Notes: generated by a model from the letters alone, not told the origin. DNA of 64,000 bases from Streptococcus infantis (GCF_015546995.1 NZ_JADMUH010000004.1:16450-80449), one strand, 5' to 3'; counted from the stretch's first letter, positions 23,214-34,464 are shown. Program-made: numbers and translations.

Positions 23214-24245
23214 TTATTCTCCTAGTCTTTGGTAGATTTCGCGAACAAGAGCTTCCGTATTTTCCCATCCTAGACATGGATCGGTGATAGATTTTCCAAA
23301 GACCTCTGGTTCATTTTGACGACCATCTTCTAGATATGACTCAATCATGAAACCACGAACATATTTTTTAATCTTTTCATTCCAATCACGGTTAATTAAA
23401 GTCTGGCGAACGATACGAATCTGCTCCATATACTGTTTCCCTGAGTTATCATGGTTGGTATCAATAATGATGAATGGATTCTCAAGTACCATCTTTTCAT
23501 ACTGAGCAATAGTATCCATCAAATTATCGTAGTAGTAGTTAGGAATGTTTTTCCCGTACTCGTTAAGAGCTCCACGGAGAATAGCATGCGATAGAGGATT
23601 TCCAGTAGTTTCGACTTCTTTCCCTAGGAAAAGAAAACTCTGCTTGTTTTGAGCTGCATAAATACCGTTAAACATGACATTGAGATTTCCTGAGGTTGGA
23701 TTTTTAAAACCTGTCGCAAAATCTGCTCCACTAGCTACAAAACGGTGTTGTTGATCTTCGACTGAACGGGCTCCAACTGCCATATAAGAAATCAAATCAT
23801 CTACTAAAGGAAGGTTCTCTGGGTACAACATTTCATCTGCTGTTGTCATTCCTGTTTCAGAAATAACACGGTAGTGCAGATGACGAACCGCCTTGATCCC
23901 ATTGATGAGGCTAGGCGCTTCTTTGGCATTTGGTTGGTGAATCAAGCCCTTATATCCATCACCATTAGTACGTGGTTTAGCAGTATAGACACGCATGACC
24001 ATAAAGACGCGGTCTTTGACTTCTTCCTGAAGTTTTGACAAACGCTTAGCGTACTCTAGGACCGCTTCTTCATTGTCAGACGAACACGGACCAATCACCA
24101 ACAAGATGCGTTGGTCTTCCCCACGAATAATTGCTTCAAGCTCTTGATCACGTTGGAGTTTGTTCGCAAGTACTTGTCCTTCTAGTTTAGACAAACTACG
24201 AACTTCATCAATATTAATTTTAGGGCTTTTTGCTGTAAATACCAT
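23214..24245 (-). CDS. aroF: DAHP synthase (class I), copy 1
   Basis: 343 residues from the ATG at 24245, preceded by AAGGAGATGG; the longer ORF has no site. Same catalytic blocks as the downstream copy (VIGPCSSDN, MRVYTAKPRTNGDG, GARSVEDQQHR). The N-terminal roughly 35 residues and the region about 200-240 differ most from copy 2, where allosteric control is usually built. Confidence 0.92.
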   Translation of the reverse strand: MVFTAKSPKINIDEVRSLSKLEGQVLANKLQRDQELEAIIRGEDQRILLVIGPCSSDNEEAVLEYAKRLSKLQEEVKDRVFMVMRVYTAKPRTNGDGYKGLIHQPNAKEAPSLINGIKAVRHLHYRVISETGMTTADEMLYPENLPLVDDLISYMAVGARSVEDQQHRFVASGADFATGFKNPTSGNLNVMFNGIYAAQNKQSFLFLGKEVETTGNPLSHAILRGALNEYGKNIPNYYYDNLMDTIAQYEKMVLENPFIIIDTNHDNSGKQYMEQIRIVRQTLINRDWNEKIKKYVRGFMIESYLEDGRQNEPEVFGKSITDPCLGWENTEALVREIYQRLGE

Positions 24246-24325
24246 TATCCATCTCCTTATAAAGCAAACGGACGCCAAGCGAAAATTCACTTTTCACTAG
24301 GCATCCGCCTGAAAATTAATCATTC

Positions 24326-26839
24326 TTAACGTCGTTTACCGTGACAGTTTTTAAATTTCTTACCAGATCCACATGGGCATAAGTCATTACGTTTTACTTG
24401 ACTGAGGTCCAAATCAGCTGGGAGATTTGTCTGTTGAGCAGCAATATTTCGAGTTGCTGTCGTACTGATATGATGTTCAGTTTGTGGTCGTTCTTGTTCA
24501 TGAATTTGTGCTTTCATCATCAAGCGAGTCACATCAAACTCAATCGAACCAATCATATCATTAAACATACGGAAGCCTTCTGCTTGATATTCCACGACAG
24601 GGTTGTTTTGGGCATAACCACGAAGACCAACTGCATTTCTCAACTGATCAAGGGCATCGATATGGTCAGTCCACTTGTTATCTACAACACGTAGAATCAA
24701 GACTTTTTGGAATTCTTTCACAGCTTCTTCATCACGAAGTTTAGCAACTTGGCTATCGTAGACTTTCAATGCACGTTGGTATAGTTCATCCTTGATAGCT
24801 TGGTCTGACAAACCTTCTAGGTCTGAAAGTGAAATTGAATCTTCTGGAAGCAAGTTGTACTTGGCAAAGTTCAAGATTGCTTCAAGCTTTTCATCTTGTT
24901 TAGAACGAGCATGCCCATCGACAATTCGTCCAATCGTACGGCGAATCATGGCGTGAATTTCAGGAGCCAAGTCACGTTCTGCAGTGATAACATCATAGCG
25001 TTGTGCGTAGATGATCTCACGTTGTTCACGCATGACATCGTCATATTGAAGGACTTGTTTACGAGTATCGTAGTTATTTCCTTCAACACGTTTTTGCGCT
25101 GCTTCGACCTGACGTGTCAACATACGAGATTCGATGGCTTCGTCAGACATATTAAGACGTTCAAAGACACCTTTCAAACGTTCTGAACCGAAACGCTTCA
25201 TCAAATCATCTTCGAGTGACAAGTAGAACTGTGACTCACCTGGGTCACCTTGACGACCTGAACGTCCACGAAGCTGGTTATCGATACGACGGCTCTCATG
25301 ACGTTCTGTACCGATGACACAAAGACCACCAAGTTCACGAACCCCTTCACCAAGCTTAATATCGGTACCACGACCGGCCATGTTGGTTGCGATAGTGATC
25401 GCACCACGTTGACCAGCGTTCATGATGATTTGCGCTTCTCTATAGTGGTTTTTAGCATTCAATACTTCGTGAGGTACGCCTGCTTCAACCAATTTCTTAG
25501 AAAGAAAATCACTGGTTTCAACGGCAACAGTACCTACCAAGACAGGCTGACCTTTTTGGTAACGCGCCTTAACATCTTCTACTACAGCCTTGAATTTTGC
25601 ATCAAGACTAGCGTAGAGAAGGTCGGAATGGTCAATACGTTGGATCGGACGGTTAGTAGGAATTGGAATAACACGGATGTTGTAGATTTCGCGGAATTCT
25701 TCTTCTTCTGTTTTACCAGTACCAGTCATACCTGCCAATTTTTTATACATACGGAAAAGGTTTTGGTAGGTAATCGATGCTGATGTCTTAGTTTCATCTT
25801 GGATTGGCACACCTTCTTTAGCTTCAATCGCTTGGTGCAAACCATCAGAGTAACGACGACCTTCCATGGTACGACCTGTAAATTGGTCGACAATCAAGAT
25901 TTCTTGTTCTTCGCTGACCACATAGTCAATATCAAGAATCATGATGTAGTTGGCACGAAGGGCGTTGTCGATAAAGTGAGTCAAAGCCACATTTTCGATA
26001 TCATAAAGATTTTCTAGTTTGAAGAAACTTTCAGCCTTGTCAATACCTGAATCAGACAAACCGATTGTCTTAGACTGAATATCAATGATATAGTCATCTT
26101 TATCCAAAGACTTCACAAAGTGGTCAGCCATATGATAAAGTTGGCTTGTTTCAACTGCATTAGCTCCTGAAACGATCAATGGTGTACGAGCTTCGTCGAT
26201 CAAGATAGAGTCAACCTCATCGACCAAGGCATAGTTGAGCGGACGTTGAACCATGTTCTCTGCACGAACAACCATGTTGTCACGAAGATAGTCGAAACCA
26301 ATTTCTGAGTTCGTTGAGTAAGTAATGTCACAGAGATAAGCTTCTTTTTTCTCCATTGGAGATTTTGCAGCCAAATTGATCCCTACTGACAAACCAAGCC
26401 ATGAGTACAATTCACCCATCTCAGTCGCGTCACGCTCTGTAAGGTATTCGTTGACGGTAACTACGTGTACACCTTTTCCTGAAAGGGCATTAAGGTATAC
26501 CGGCATTGTCGCTGTCAAGGTTTTCCCTTCACCTGTACGCATTTCTGGAACGTCACCGTGGTGAAGAACAATACCACCCATAACCTGAACCTTGTATGGG
26601 AAAAGTCCAAGAACACGCTTAGCTCCCTCACGTACAACCGCAAAGGCTTCGTACAAGAGTTGATCAAGCGTTTCACCATTTTGATAACGTTGCTTAAATT
26701 CTTCTGTCTTAGCTTGCAACTGCTCGTCTGTCAAAGCAGCCATTTCATCTTCGTATTTGAGGACTTTATCAGCCATCTTTTCTAAGCGACGAAGTTCCCC
26801 TTTATCATTTTCGATGATTGTTTTTAATAAATTTGCCAT
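24326..26839 (-). CDS. secA: Protein translocase ATPase SecA
   Basis: 837 residues starting [12 protein letters not shown] at 26839. Walker [14 protein letters not shown] box, [12 protein letters not shown], and a C-terminal SEC-C zinc motif [12 protein letters not shown]. Drives export of preproteins through SecYEG, including the YSIRK proteins in this window. Complete housekeeping copy. Confidence 0.98.
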   Translation of the reverse strand: MANLLKTIIENDKGELRRLEKMADKVLKYEDEMAALTDEQLQAKTEEFKQRYQNGETLDQLLYEAFAVVREGAKRVLGLFPYKVQVMGGIVLHHGDVPEMRTGEGKTLTATMPVYLNALSGKGVHVVTVNEYLTERDATEMGELYSWLGLSVGINLAAKSPMEKKEAYLCDITYSTNSEIGFDYLRDNMVVRAENMVQRPLNYALVDEVDSILIDEARTPLIVSGANAVETSQLYHMADHFVKSLDKDDYIIDIQSKTIGLSDSGIDKAESFFKLENLYDIENVALTHFIDNALRANYIMILDIDYVVSEEQEILIVDQFTGRTMEGRRYSDGLHQAIEAKEGVPIQDETKTSASITYQNLFRMYKKLAGMTGTGKTEEEEFREIYNIRVIPIPTNRPIQRIDHSDLLYASLDAKFKAVVEDVKARYQKGQPVLVGTVAVETSDFLSKKLVEAGVPHEVLNAKNHYREAQIIMNAGQRGAITIATNMAGRGTDIKLGEGVRELGGLCVIGTERHESRRIDNQLRGRSGRQGDPGESQFYLSLEDDLMKRFGSERLKGVFERLNMSDEAIESRMLTRQVEAAQKRVEGNNYDTRKQVLQYDDVMREQREIIYAQRYDVITAERDLAPEIHAMIRRTIGRIVDGHARSKQDEKLEAILNFAKYNLLPEDSISLSDLEGLSDQAIKDELYQRALKVYDSQVAKLRDEEAVKEFQKVLILRVVDNKWTDHIDALDQLRNAVGLRGYAQNNPVVEYQAEGFRMFNDMIGSIEFDVTRLMMKAQIHEQERPQTEHHISTTATRNIAAQQTNLPADLDLSQVKRNDLCPCGSGKKFKNCHGKRR

Positions 26840-26938
26840 TTTTTTCCTTACTTTAAATTCTGAATATTTTAGAATGTTCTTTTTATTGTAGCATATTTGC
26901 TCAGCTTTTTCAAGAAAGAATCCGTGTTTATACAAGCT

Positions 26939-26966
26939 AAAAAAGGCTCATTTAGAGCCTTTTTTT
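26939..26966 (-). terminator. Terminator after the lemA unit
   Basis: GGCTC/GAGCC stem flanked by A and T runs on both strands, between secA and lemA. Confidence 0.8.
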
Positions 26967-27018
26967 GTAAATGTTCAAACTATTGCTAATCATTGATTTT
27001 CTTTTAAAAAATTCAAGC

Positions 27019-27612
27019 CTACTCTTTGGTTGTAGAAGTACTAAAGTCAACCTTTGGAGCTGTCTTAGCTTCTTCGCTTTCTTTAAAGGTTTCTGCCTCT
27101 TTAAAATTCATCATATTAGCAAAAAGAACTGTTGGGAAGCTTCTTAATTTTTGATTGTATTCTGTTGCCACTTTGTTGTAATCCTTGCGGGCTACAAAGA
27201 TACGATTTTCACTTCCAGCCAATTCTGTCATGAGTTGTTCCACATTTTGATTGCTCTTGAGTTCTGGATAATTTTCTGTTAGCGATATCAAACGTGAAAT
27301 AGCTGAACTTAACTCTCCTTGAGCCTCTTGGTTTTCTTTTGAAGTCACGGAGCCATTCCCAATTTTAGCACGAGCTTCCGCAATCTTGGTAAAAACCTCT
27401 GTCTCATGGTTCATCTGGCCTTTTACAGACTCTACCAAATTTCCAATCAAGTCAGAACGACGTTGAAGAGCTGTCGCTACATCAGCTTGCGCTTGTTCGA
27501 CCTTGGTTTGTTCAGAGACAAGTCCGTTATAAGTGCCTACTACTGAGCAACCGCCAAGCAAGATAATAGCCAGCAAAATGCCCAACACATAAATAATTCC
27601 TTTATTTTTCAT
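27019..27612 (-). CDS. LemA family membrane protein
   Basis: 197 residues. One N-terminal membrane span (with a lipobox-like GGCS), then the long helical LemA domain (YNGLVSEQTKVEQAQADV, RRSDLIGNLVESVKG). Function is unknown in general. Usually paired with TPM-domain or HtpX genes, as here: it starts about 39 bp after the TPM gene stop. Confidence 0.88.
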   Translation of the reverse strand: MKNKGIIYVLGILLAIILLGGCSVVGTYNGLVSEQTKVEQAQADVATALQRRSDLIGNLVESVKGQMNHETEVFTKIAEARAKIGNGSVTSKENQEAQGELSSAISRLISLTENYPELKSNQNVEQLMTELAGSENRIFVARKDYNKVATEYNQKLRSFPTVLFANMMNFKEAETFKESEEAKTAPKVDFSTSTTKE

Positions 27613-27650
27613 ATCTAAACCTACTTATTTCCTTAAATTTTATACGAGCA

Positions 27651-28490
27651 TCACCAATCATCTGATGAACCACCGCCATCGAAGCCACCACCGTCCCAGC
27701 TACTAGAAGAGTCTGAGCCTGAATCGGACCAAGATGAACCTGAGTCGGATGAGTCACTAAACCACCATCCTCCGTCAGAGGAACCTCCTCCTCGGCCACC
27801 GCCGCCTCCTCTAATAATAGCTATAAATACGATAATGAAATAAATGATTATCCCGACTCCGAACACATTGTCCATAGGGTCACTGTTCTTACGATGACTA
27901 GACGAGCTACTATTGCGACTCGATTTTTTCCCACTGATGCTATCAGAATAACGTTTGATTTCAGAGGATTCATCAGATGGAAATGTTCCACTTCCTCTAT
28001 AAAACTGATTGTCCAAGGCTTTGGCAATCGCTAGAATTCCTTTACCATAGTCACCAGTTTTAAAATCTGTACGGCTGGTTGCCAAGATCTGCTTGGTTTG
28101 ATAGTCCGTTATTCTAATGGCGGTGTTATTACTGGTTTCAATTCTTGATTTACGGTCTTGAACGGCTACTACAATGAGACTTCCAAAATTATCTCCTGAA
28201 TAGCCAATCTTCCAAGCCCTGGCAGTTTCATTAGCCACCGTTTCAATGCTTTCTCCTTCCAGACTATCTACGATATAGACACCTATTTGAAGCTTTTCTG
28301 CCTTTTGACTATTGGCTTCATTCAAATCACGAATCTGAGTAACTACTTCCTCTGTCAAATAATGATTTGGGTCATAGATACCATAGTCTGGTTTTTCAGG
28401 TGCAGTGAATGCTGATAGGAAGAAAAATGCCATCAGCAATCCAAGTAGACGCACCAAGAAAGGATTCTTTAACAATCTATCTTTTTTCAT
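27651..28490 (-). CDS. TPM-domain (YgcG-like) secreted/membrane protein
   Basis: 279 residues from the ATG at 28490 with AAGGAGG. Signal peptide, TPM domain (about 35-175, containing LQIGVYIVDSLEGES), a Ser-rich linker, one membrane span near 215-235, and a Gly/Ser/Asp-rich tail ending FDGGGSSDDW. Such tails are typical of the family. TPM domains are linked to photosystem repair in plants and are of unknown role in Firmicutes. Operon with lemA. Confidence 0.85.
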   Translation of the reverse strand: MKKDRLLKNPFLVRLLGLLMAFFFLSAFTAPEKPDYGIYDPNHYLTEEVVTQIRDLNEANSQKAEKLQIGVYIVDSLEGESIETVANETARAWKIGYSGDNFGSLIVVAVQDRKSRIETSNNTAIRITDYQTKQILATSRTDFKTGDYGKGILAIAKALDNQFYRGSGTFPSDESSEIKRYSDSISGKKSSRNSSSSSHRKNSDPMDNVFGVGIIIYFIIVFIAIIRGGGGGRGGGSSDGGWWFSDSSDSGSSWSDSGSDSSSSWDGGGFDGGGSSDDW

Positions 28491-28644
28491 AATAACCTCC
28501 TTATGCAAGGAAAATTGTTTAGAGCATTATAGCATTTTGAATCTTACAAAGAAAGTACCTTTCCATTACAAAACCGTAACAAGGACTAGAAAAATGATGT
28601 TAATTTGATGACAAATTTAGATCTACGCTCTTGGTATCCTCTAC

Positions 28645-28676
28645 AAAAAAGAAGGCCTGAGAACCTTCTTCTTTTT
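28645..28676 (-). terminator. Terminator after der
   Basis: GAAGG/CCTTC stem extended by A/T flanks, with T-runs on both strands. Confidence 0.75.
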
Positions 28677-28682
28677 ATCATT

Positions 28683-29993
28683 TTATTTCCGTTTTCTTGC
28701 GATCAGATGGATTGGTGTCCCTTCAAAGACAAAGGCCTTGCGGATTTGATTTTCCAAGAAACGCAAGTAAGAGAAGTGCATAAGTTCTTCTTCGTTGACA
28801 AAGATCACAAAGGTCGGTGGTTTAGTTGCCACTTGAGTCGCATAGAAGATCTTAAGACGTTTCCCTTTATCAGTCGGTGTTGGATTGATGGCAATAGCGT
28901 CCATAATGACATCATTCAAGACAGCTGATGGGATACGAGTGTTTTGACTCTCGCTGATTTGTTTAATCATCTCTGGAAGTTTGTGGAGACGTTGCTTGGT
29001 CAAAGCCGAAACAAAGATAATCGGTGCGTAAGGCAGATATTGGAACTGCTCACGGATATCCTCTTCCCAGTTTTTCATGGTGTGGTTATCTTTTTCAAGA
29101 GTATCCCACTTGTTAACTACGATGATCATCCCTTTACCAGCTTCGTGGGCAAATCCAGCGATACGCTTATCATACTCACGGATGCCTTCTTCGGCATTGA
29201 GGACCATCAAGACTACATCTGAACGGTCAATAGCTCGCATGGCACGCATGACTGAGTATTTCTCTGTGTTTTCATAGACTTTACCAGACTTACGCATACC
29301 AGCCGTATCAATCATGGTAAACTCTTGGCCATCCGCATCTGTAAAATGTGTATCAATGGCATCACGAGTTGTACCAGCTACAGGACTGGCAATGACGCGA
29401 TCTTCTCCCAAAATAGCATTGATCAAGCTAGATTTTCCGACATTGGGGCGACCAATCAAGCTGAATTTAATGACATCTGGATTTTCATCTTCGACTTCAT
29501 GTGGTAGATTTTCGACGATAGCATCCAGTACGTCCCCTGTACCAATCCCATGCACAGATGAAATTGGCAATGGTTCTCCCAGTCCAAGAGCATAGAAATC
29601 ATAGATATCATTTCGCATTTCCGGATTGTCAACCTTGTTGACAGCTAGGATAACAGGTTTATGAGTTTTATAGAGTTTACGGGCTACGTATTCGTCAGCA
29701 TCTGTGATTCCTTCTTTTCCAGAAACTACAAAAACGATGACATCAGCTTCTTCCATGGCAATCTCTGCCTGGTGCTTGATTTGTTCCATAAATGGAGCAT
29801 CAACATCATCAATCCCTCCAGTATCAATCATACTGAAAGAACGGTTAAGCCATTCACCAGTAGCATAGATACGGTCCCGTGTCACTCCTTCGACATCTTC
29901 TACGATTGAGATGCGTTCCCCTGCAATACGGTTAAACAGGGTTGATTTCCCAACATTGGGACGTCCTACGATGGCAACAGTTGGTAAGGCCAT
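28683..29993 (-). CDS. der: Ribosome-assembly GTPase Der (EngA)
   Basis: 436 residues. Two tandem G domains, each with GRPNVGKS (about residues 9 and 181), DTGG or DTAG switch motifs, and NKVD/NKWD. C-terminal KH-like domain. Needed for 50S maturation. First of two adjacent genes on the minus strand after the nitroreductase. Confidence 0.98.
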   Translation of the reverse strand: MALPTVAIVGRPNVGKSTLFNRIAGERISIVEDVEGVTRDRIYATGEWLNRSFSMIDTGGIDDVDAPFMEQIKHQAEIAMEEADVIVFVVSGKEGITDADEYVARKLYKTHKPVILAVNKVDNPEMRNDIYDFYALGLGEPLPISSVHGIGTGDVLDAIVENLPHEVEDENPDVIKFSLIGRPNVGKSSLINAILGEDRVIASPVAGTTRDAIDTHFTDADGQEFTMIDTAGMRKSGKVYENTEKYSVMRAMRAIDRSDVVLMVLNAEEGIREYDKRIAGFAHEAGKGMIIVVNKWDTLEKDNHTMKNWEEDIREQFQYLPYAPIIFVSALTKQRLHKLPEMIKQISESQNTRIPSAVLNDVIMDAIAINPTPTDKGKRLKIFYATQVATKPPTFVIFVNEEELMHFSYLRFLENQIRKAFVFEGTPIHLIARKRK

Positions 29994-30006
29994 GTTTTCT
30001 CACTTT

Positions 30007-30720
30007 CTACAATAAGTTCTTTTGTTCAAGATTTTCTCTAGTTGAGCTTGGTTCAGGCTGACCGAATTGCTCTGCAAGACGTTGACTCCAAGTGGTAGTC
30101 GCACGAGCTCCTGCATATTCGGTCTGCACACGGTCATAGGCTTCAATAGCCTCAGCTGTTTGTTCTTGGTATTCTTCCTCAAAAACAACATTCTCTAGTG
30201 GTAATCTTGGTTTTACATCATGTTTTTGGTTCGGCACACCGAGTGCAATCCCAAAAACTGGGTAGGTATAATCAGGAAGCTTGAACAATTCTGCTATTTC
30301 AACAGATTTGTAACGCACCAAACCGATGATTACTCCACCATAGCCAAGGCTTTCTGCCGCAAGCAAGGTATTCTGTCCAGCCAAGGCTGCATCTACTGAA
30401 GTAATGAGGAGTCCTTCCACCCCTTGAGGTTGGAAAGTATCGGTATGGAGACGAGCCCCTTTTTCTGCACGGTTTAAATCTCCTACAAAGAGGAGGAAGG
30501 CGGCAGACTGACGAATCGCTTCCTGAGGAACCAGCTCAAAAAGAGCATCTTTCTTTTCTTGACTTCTGACTAGAATCACAGAATAAGATTGGAAATTTTT
30601 CCAAGAAGAAGCCATTTGGGCAGCTGATAAAATCTCATTCAAGTCCTCTTGAGGAATCGCTTCTTCTTTAAATCTGCGAACCGAGGTATGAGATTTCATT
30701 AATGTGATTGTTTCACTCAT
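30007..30720 (-). CDS. NADPH-dependent nitroreductase-family oxidoreductase
   Basis: 237 residues. Begins MSETITLMKSHTSVRRF, with AAESLGYGGVIIGLVR and IALGVPNQ, matching the NfsA/FRP flavin reductase group that binds FMN. Natural substrate unknown. Overlaps the dnaI stop by 4 bp (ATGA), so it is in the replication operon dnaB-dnaI. Confidence 0.88.
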   Translation of the reverse strand: MSETITLMKSHTSVRRFKEEAIPQEDLNEILSAAQMASSWKNFQSYSVILVRSQEKKDALFELVPQEAIRQSAAFLLFVGDLNRAEKGARLHTDTFQPQGVEGLLITSVDAALAGQNTLLAAESLGYGGVIIGLVRYKSVEIAELFKLPDYTYPVFGIALGVPNQKHDVKPRLPLENVVFEEEYQEQTAEAIEAYDRVQTEYAGARATTTWSQRLAEQFGQPEPSSTRENLEQKNLL

Positions 30721-31613
30721 CGGCGATTTTCTCCTTCTAGTCGTGTTTCTTCTGCTAAATAACGGATACGCTCCATAACGCGTCTAGCTTCCCATGTTTC
30801 ATCGTTTCCGTTCTTGCCTTTAGCAAAATGTTTTTCCAAATCTTCAAAATTGAAATTTGAGGTAAAGAAGGTTGGCAAATCTTCCTGCATACGATATTGG
30901 AGAATGACTTGTAAGACTTCATCACGAACCCAAGGCGTTGATTGCTCCGCACCAATATCATCCAAAATCAAGACTTCAGCTTGCTTGATTTCATCCACCA
31001 AATTCTTAACATTCCCATCACCGATAGCATTTTTGACATCAATGACAAAGCTAGGATAGTGAAGAAGAGTAGATGAAACGCCACGTTTTTCTGACAAATC
31101 ATGAGCTAGGGCAGCTACCATAAAGCTCTTCCCAACACCAAAGTCTCCATAGAGATAGAGACCTTTACGGTTTTCTGGGTAATCATTAACAAATTTAATC
31201 ATTCTATTTAGAACAGCTAAACGTGCAACATCATCACGATAAACATCTAAAAAGCTGACATTTTTCAAACTAGATGGTAAATTGATTAATTTTAGACGTT
31301 TCTTAATAGCTGCTTCCTTCTCAGCCGCGATTAGTTCCGGAGTTTCCTCATAAGATACATCCGCGTAACCATGATTCATGACTAAAATTGGCTTAAAACC
31401 ACGAGCAATATAGTCGGTATCTCCGCGAAGAAACTTATCACGCTCGGTGATGTATTGGTTAAACTTAGAGATACTACGATTCAATTCCTCTTGACTGAGA
31501 GATTCCTTCTGGATAAAAGCCGCAACATCTGGATCTTTTACAATTTGCTGAACCAAGTCCTGGTATTGAAAACGGCTAGGATGACCTTTAAGTACATCTC
31601 CTACACTTTCCAT
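30717..31613 (-). CDS. dnaI: Primosomal helicase loader DnaI
   Basis: 298 residues. N-terminal helicase-interaction region, then AAA+ domain with Walker A GDFGVGKS near 160, Walker B VLILDDIGAE, and sensor TSNFNFEDLEKHF. Loads the replicative helicase with the DnaB protein encoded directly upstream. Confidence 0.95.
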   Translation of the reverse strand: MESVGDVLKGHPSRFQYQDLVQQIVKDPDVAAFIQKESLSQEELNRSISKFNQYITERDKFLRGDTDYIARGFKPILVMNHGYADVSYEETPELIAAEKEAAIKKRLKLINLPSSLKNVSFLDVYRDDVARLAVLNRMIKFVNDYPENRKGLYLYGDFGVGKSFMVAALAHDLSEKRGVSSTLLHYPSFVIDVKNAIGDGNVKNLVDEIKQAEVLILDDIGAEQSTPWVRDEVLQVILQYRMQEDLPTFFTSNFNFEDLEKHFAKGKNGNDETWEARRVMERIRYLAEETRLEGENRR

Positions 31614-32783
31614 CTATTCCCCTCCATTATCTAATTTTGCTAACAATTCTAGAGTTTGGCGTTCCATTTCTTCCAACTCCTCAGCTGATGACGTATTTTT
31701 ATATTCTGGATTACTCCATTTTGGGACATTGCTTTTCGCTTGGCTTGGCTTCGCTGATTTTTTTTCTTGCCCCTTTTGATTTTTCTCTCTGATTCGAAGT
31801 ACAGCTTCCTCAGCAGAACGAATCTTGTTATAAGAGTAATCATTAGCCACTTTCATGGCATATTTTTCATTGAGATTGGCCGAATCAACCTTATTGAAGG
31901 TCAAAAGTATAACAACATTGATGACTTCATCAAGCAGTCCCAAATTCGCCATCTGTTTTAGCAAATCGCGTTCGGCTTGGATAATCCCAGCATTTCGGGT
32001 TTGTTTGATTCCCGCTAAAAATTGCAAGGCAGTTTTACTTTTAGCTTCTCGGATAATGGTCGCTTCTTGGGGACTAAAGTCCGATGCAACACACTCTTGT
32101 GCTAATTTTTCATGCATATGCTTGACAGAAATGACTTGTGAAACAGCTGTTGATTTGGCCAATTGATAGGTTTCAAACCAGGTCCATTTTTTCTCATCAG
32201 CAATTTTAAATAACTCTAAAACATCTGACTGTTCATCTTGGAAACGGAGATTATCTCTCGCCATGAGCTGACGAAAATGCTCCAAATCAAAATCATTTTT
32301 AAAATCAGCTTTTACTGGTATCTCATCATGACTAGCCAATTCTTCTATCTCTGGAAAGGCTTGACTCAAAGGAACCGTCAAAGCTTCTCCGTTTGCCTGC
32401 TTTTGGCGCAAATCAGAAACTGCTGGCTCACCGATTTTTTTCTCCAATAAGGTACGATAAACCGTATGACGCAAGAAATCTGAGCTAGAAAGCGTCGGAT
32501 GAATAGCAAGTTCATAGCCGTCACCCTTTTGATAGAGGGTAACCAAATTGAAGGCTGATAAGATTTTAAAAGCCTTTAACAGCCTGTCCATTCCAAAATT
32601 GAGATGATTGAGGATAGCTGCAAACAGGTGTTCTTTTTGTCCATCATCCCAAAAAGCTAAGGTATAAAGGTAAAGACTCAGCGCATCCTGACCGATAATC
32701 GGGAGGTAGCACTGCACCAAAGTTGTGGGATCTTGCGACACCCGATTATTCTTTAGAAAAGAAAAACGATCATTAGGCTTCAT
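31614..32783 (-). CDS. dnaB: Replication initiation/membrane attachment protein DnaB
   Basis: 389 residues of the Firmicutes DnaB (not the helicase) family, with two DDBH-type helical domains and a basic Lys/Gln-rich linker near 335-360. Acts with DnaD and DnaI to load helicase at the origin and at restart. Its stop abuts the dnaI start. Confidence 0.92.
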   Translation of the reverse strand: MKPNDRFSFLKNNRVSQDPTTLVQCYLPIIGQDALSLYLYTLAFWDDGQKEHLFAAILNHLNFGMDRLLKAFKILSAFNLVTLYQKGDGYELAIHPTLSSSDFLRHTVYRTLLEKKIGEPAVSDLRQKQANGEALTVPLSQAFPEIEELASHDEIPVKADFKNDFDLEHFRQLMARDNLRFQDEQSDVLELFKIADEKKWTWFETYQLAKSTAVSQVISVKHMHEKLAQECVASDFSPQEATIIREAKSKTALQFLAGIKQTRNAGIIQAERDLLKQMANLGLLDEVINVVILLTFNKVDSANLNEKYAMKVANDYSYNKIRSAEEAVLRIREKNQKGQEKKSAKPSQAKSNVPKWSNPEYKNTSSAEELEEMERQTLELLAKLDNGGE

Positions 32784-33257
32784 TTATTTTTCCTTTTTCT
32801 TCTTTGAAGATTGCGTAATTTGTTTGAGAAGATTTTCGAGCTCACTCACGTCTTTAAAGCTACGATAGACGCTGGCGAAACGAACGTAAGTGATTTCATC
32901 CAGTTCAGCCAATTCTTCCATGACCAGAGAACCAATATCTTCACTTTGAATTTCATTATCATTGCGACTGAGGAGTTTTTGTTCGATACGATTGACCACC
33001 ATGCCAATCTCATCACTAGACACCGGACGTTTCTGGGCTGAGCGAATAATCCCGTTAAAGATTTTATCTCTTGAAAATTGTTCCCGTGTACCATCTTTTT
33101 TGACAACTACTAGTGTTCTCTCTTCAACTCGTTCATAGGTTGTGAAACGGTGTTGACATTCTTCACACTCACGTCTACGTCTAATGGTATTTCCTTCTTC
33201 GGCCTGGCGACTATCGATAACACTGGATTTAGTAGCCCCACATTTTGGACAACGCAT
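32784..33257 (-). CDS. nrdR: Transcriptional repressor NrdR
   Basis: 157 residues from the ATG at 33257, preceded by AAGGAGGGG; an ATG 30 bp upstream lacks a site. Zinc ribbon CPKCG...CEEC, then an ATP-cone ([12 protein letters not shown]). Represses ribonucleotide reductase genes according to ATP/dATP. Abuts dnaB, a standard streptococcal arrangement. Confidence 0.96.
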   Translation of the reverse strand: MRCPKCGATKSSVIDSRQAEEGNTIRRRRECEECQHRFTTYERVEERTLVVVKKDGTREQFSRDKIFNGIIRSAQKRPVSSDEIGMVVNRIEQKLLSRNDNEIQSEDIGSLVMEELAELDEITYVRFASVYRSFKDVSELENLLKQITQSSKKKKEK

Positions 33258-33331
33258 GCCTTCCCCTCCTTGTCGTTTTCTTTTCATTATACCATTTTTT
33301 AAGCAATTCCCAAAATAATTCTCCTTTTAGC

Positions 33332-33360
33332 TTGACAAGTTTTTTGTTTAGTTGTATTAT
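33332..33360 (+). promoter_or_regulatory. Promoter of the GntR-ABC unit
   Basis: -35 TTGACA (33332-33337), 17-bp spacer, -10 TATTAT (33355-33360). The GntR product probably binds near here. Confidence 0.75.
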
Positions 33361-33399
33361 TTAAATGACACAAAAAGGAATTGTAGAAAGGAGACCGTG

Positions 33400-33765
33400 A
33401 TGTCCTGGACATTTGATAACAACAAACCCATTTATTTGCAGATAATGGATAAGATCAAACTGCAAATCGTTTCTCATAAACTAGAACCCAACCAACAACT
33501 GCCAACTGTCAGAGAACTGGCTAGTGAGGCTGGCGTCAATCCTAATACCATCCAACGTGCCCTATCAGACCTAGAAAGAGAAGGCTTCGTATACACCAAG
33601 CGGACTGCAGGGCGTTTTGTCACCGAGGATTTGGACCTAATCCTCCAATCCCGGAAGCAACTATCAGAAGAACAGTTGCAGCAGTTTGTAACAGGTATGG
33701 TAGAATTTGGCTATGAAAAAGAAGAACTACCAACTGTTTTGAGAGATTATATTGAAGGAGTTTAG
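33400..33765 (+). CDS. GntR-family regulator (YtrA type)
   Basis: 121 residues from the ATG at 33400 (GAAAGGAG site). Winged-helix motif QLPTVRELASEAGVNPNTIQRALSDLE followed by a short C-terminal helical region, typical of YtrA-type repressors encoded with ABC transporters. Ends 3 bp before the ATPase gene, so it very likely controls that unit. Confidence 0.92.
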   Translation: MSWTFDNNKPIYLQIMDKIKLQIVSHKLEPNQQLPTVRELASEAGVNPNTIQRALSDLEREGFVYTKRTAGRFVTEDLDLILQSRKQLSEEQLQQFVTGMVEFGYEKEELPTVLRDYIEGV

Positions 33766-33768
33766 ACT

Positions 33769-34464
33769 ATGACCTTGTTAACGTTTGAAAATGTTTCAAA
33801 ATTCTATGGAGCAAGCCCTGCTCTTCAAAATGTTTCCCTTGAAATTCCAGCAGGAAAGATTGTGGGTCTCCTTGGCCCAAACGGTTCCGGAAAAACAACC
33901 CTGATTAAACTAATCAACGGTTTACTCCAACCAGAGCAAGGGCGTATCCTCATCAATGGCATGGAACCAAGCCCAGCAACTAAGGCTATCGTTTCTTATC
34001 TACCTGATACGACCTATCTCAACGAACAGATGAAGGTCAAAGAAGCTCTTACCTTTTTTAAGACCTTCTATAAAGATTTTAATCTGGAACGTGCTCAAAG
34101 TCTTCTTCGTGACCTTGGTATCGACGAGAATAGCCGTTTCAAGAAACTCTCAAAAGGGAACAAAGAAAAAGTTCAGTTGATCCTTGTCATGAGTCGTGAT
34201 GCTCGTTTGTATGTCCTTGACGAACCTATCGGTGGTGTCGATCCTGCAGCTCGTGACTACATCTTGAACACCATCATCAACAATTACTCTCCAACTTCGA
34301 CTGTCTTGATTTCAACTCACTTGATTTCCGACATCGAACCAATCTTGGATGAGATTATCTTCCTCAAGGACGGAAAAGTTGTCCGTCAAGGGAATGTGGA
34401 TGATATTCGTTACGAGTCAGGTGAATCAATTGACCAGCTCTTCCGTCACGAATTCAAAGCCTAG
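33769..34464 (+). CDS. ABC transporter ATP-binding protein
   Basis: 231 residues. Walker A GPNGSGKTT, signature KLSKGNKEKV, Walker B VLDEPIGGVD and an H-loop (STHLISDIE). Pairs with the following membrane protein. YtrB-like export systems respond to cell-envelope antibiotics in some Firmicutes, but the substrate here is unknown. Confidence 0.92.
   Translation: MTLLTFENVSKFYGASPALQNVSLEIPAGKIVGLLGPNGSGKTTLIKLINGLLQPEQGRILINGMEPSPATKAIVSYLPDTTYLNEQMKVKEALTFFKTFYKDFNLERAQSLLRDLGIDENSRFKKLSKGNKEKVQLILVMSRDARLYVLDEPIGGVDPAARDYILNTIINNYSPTSTVLISTHLISDIEPILDEIIFLKDGKVVRQGNVDDIRYESGESIDQLFRHEFKA

Noticed and set aside
26840-26935. Longer secA start (32 extra residues)
   Set aside because: No ribosome site, and SecA normally starts MANLLKTI; the upstream residues are unlike any SecA.
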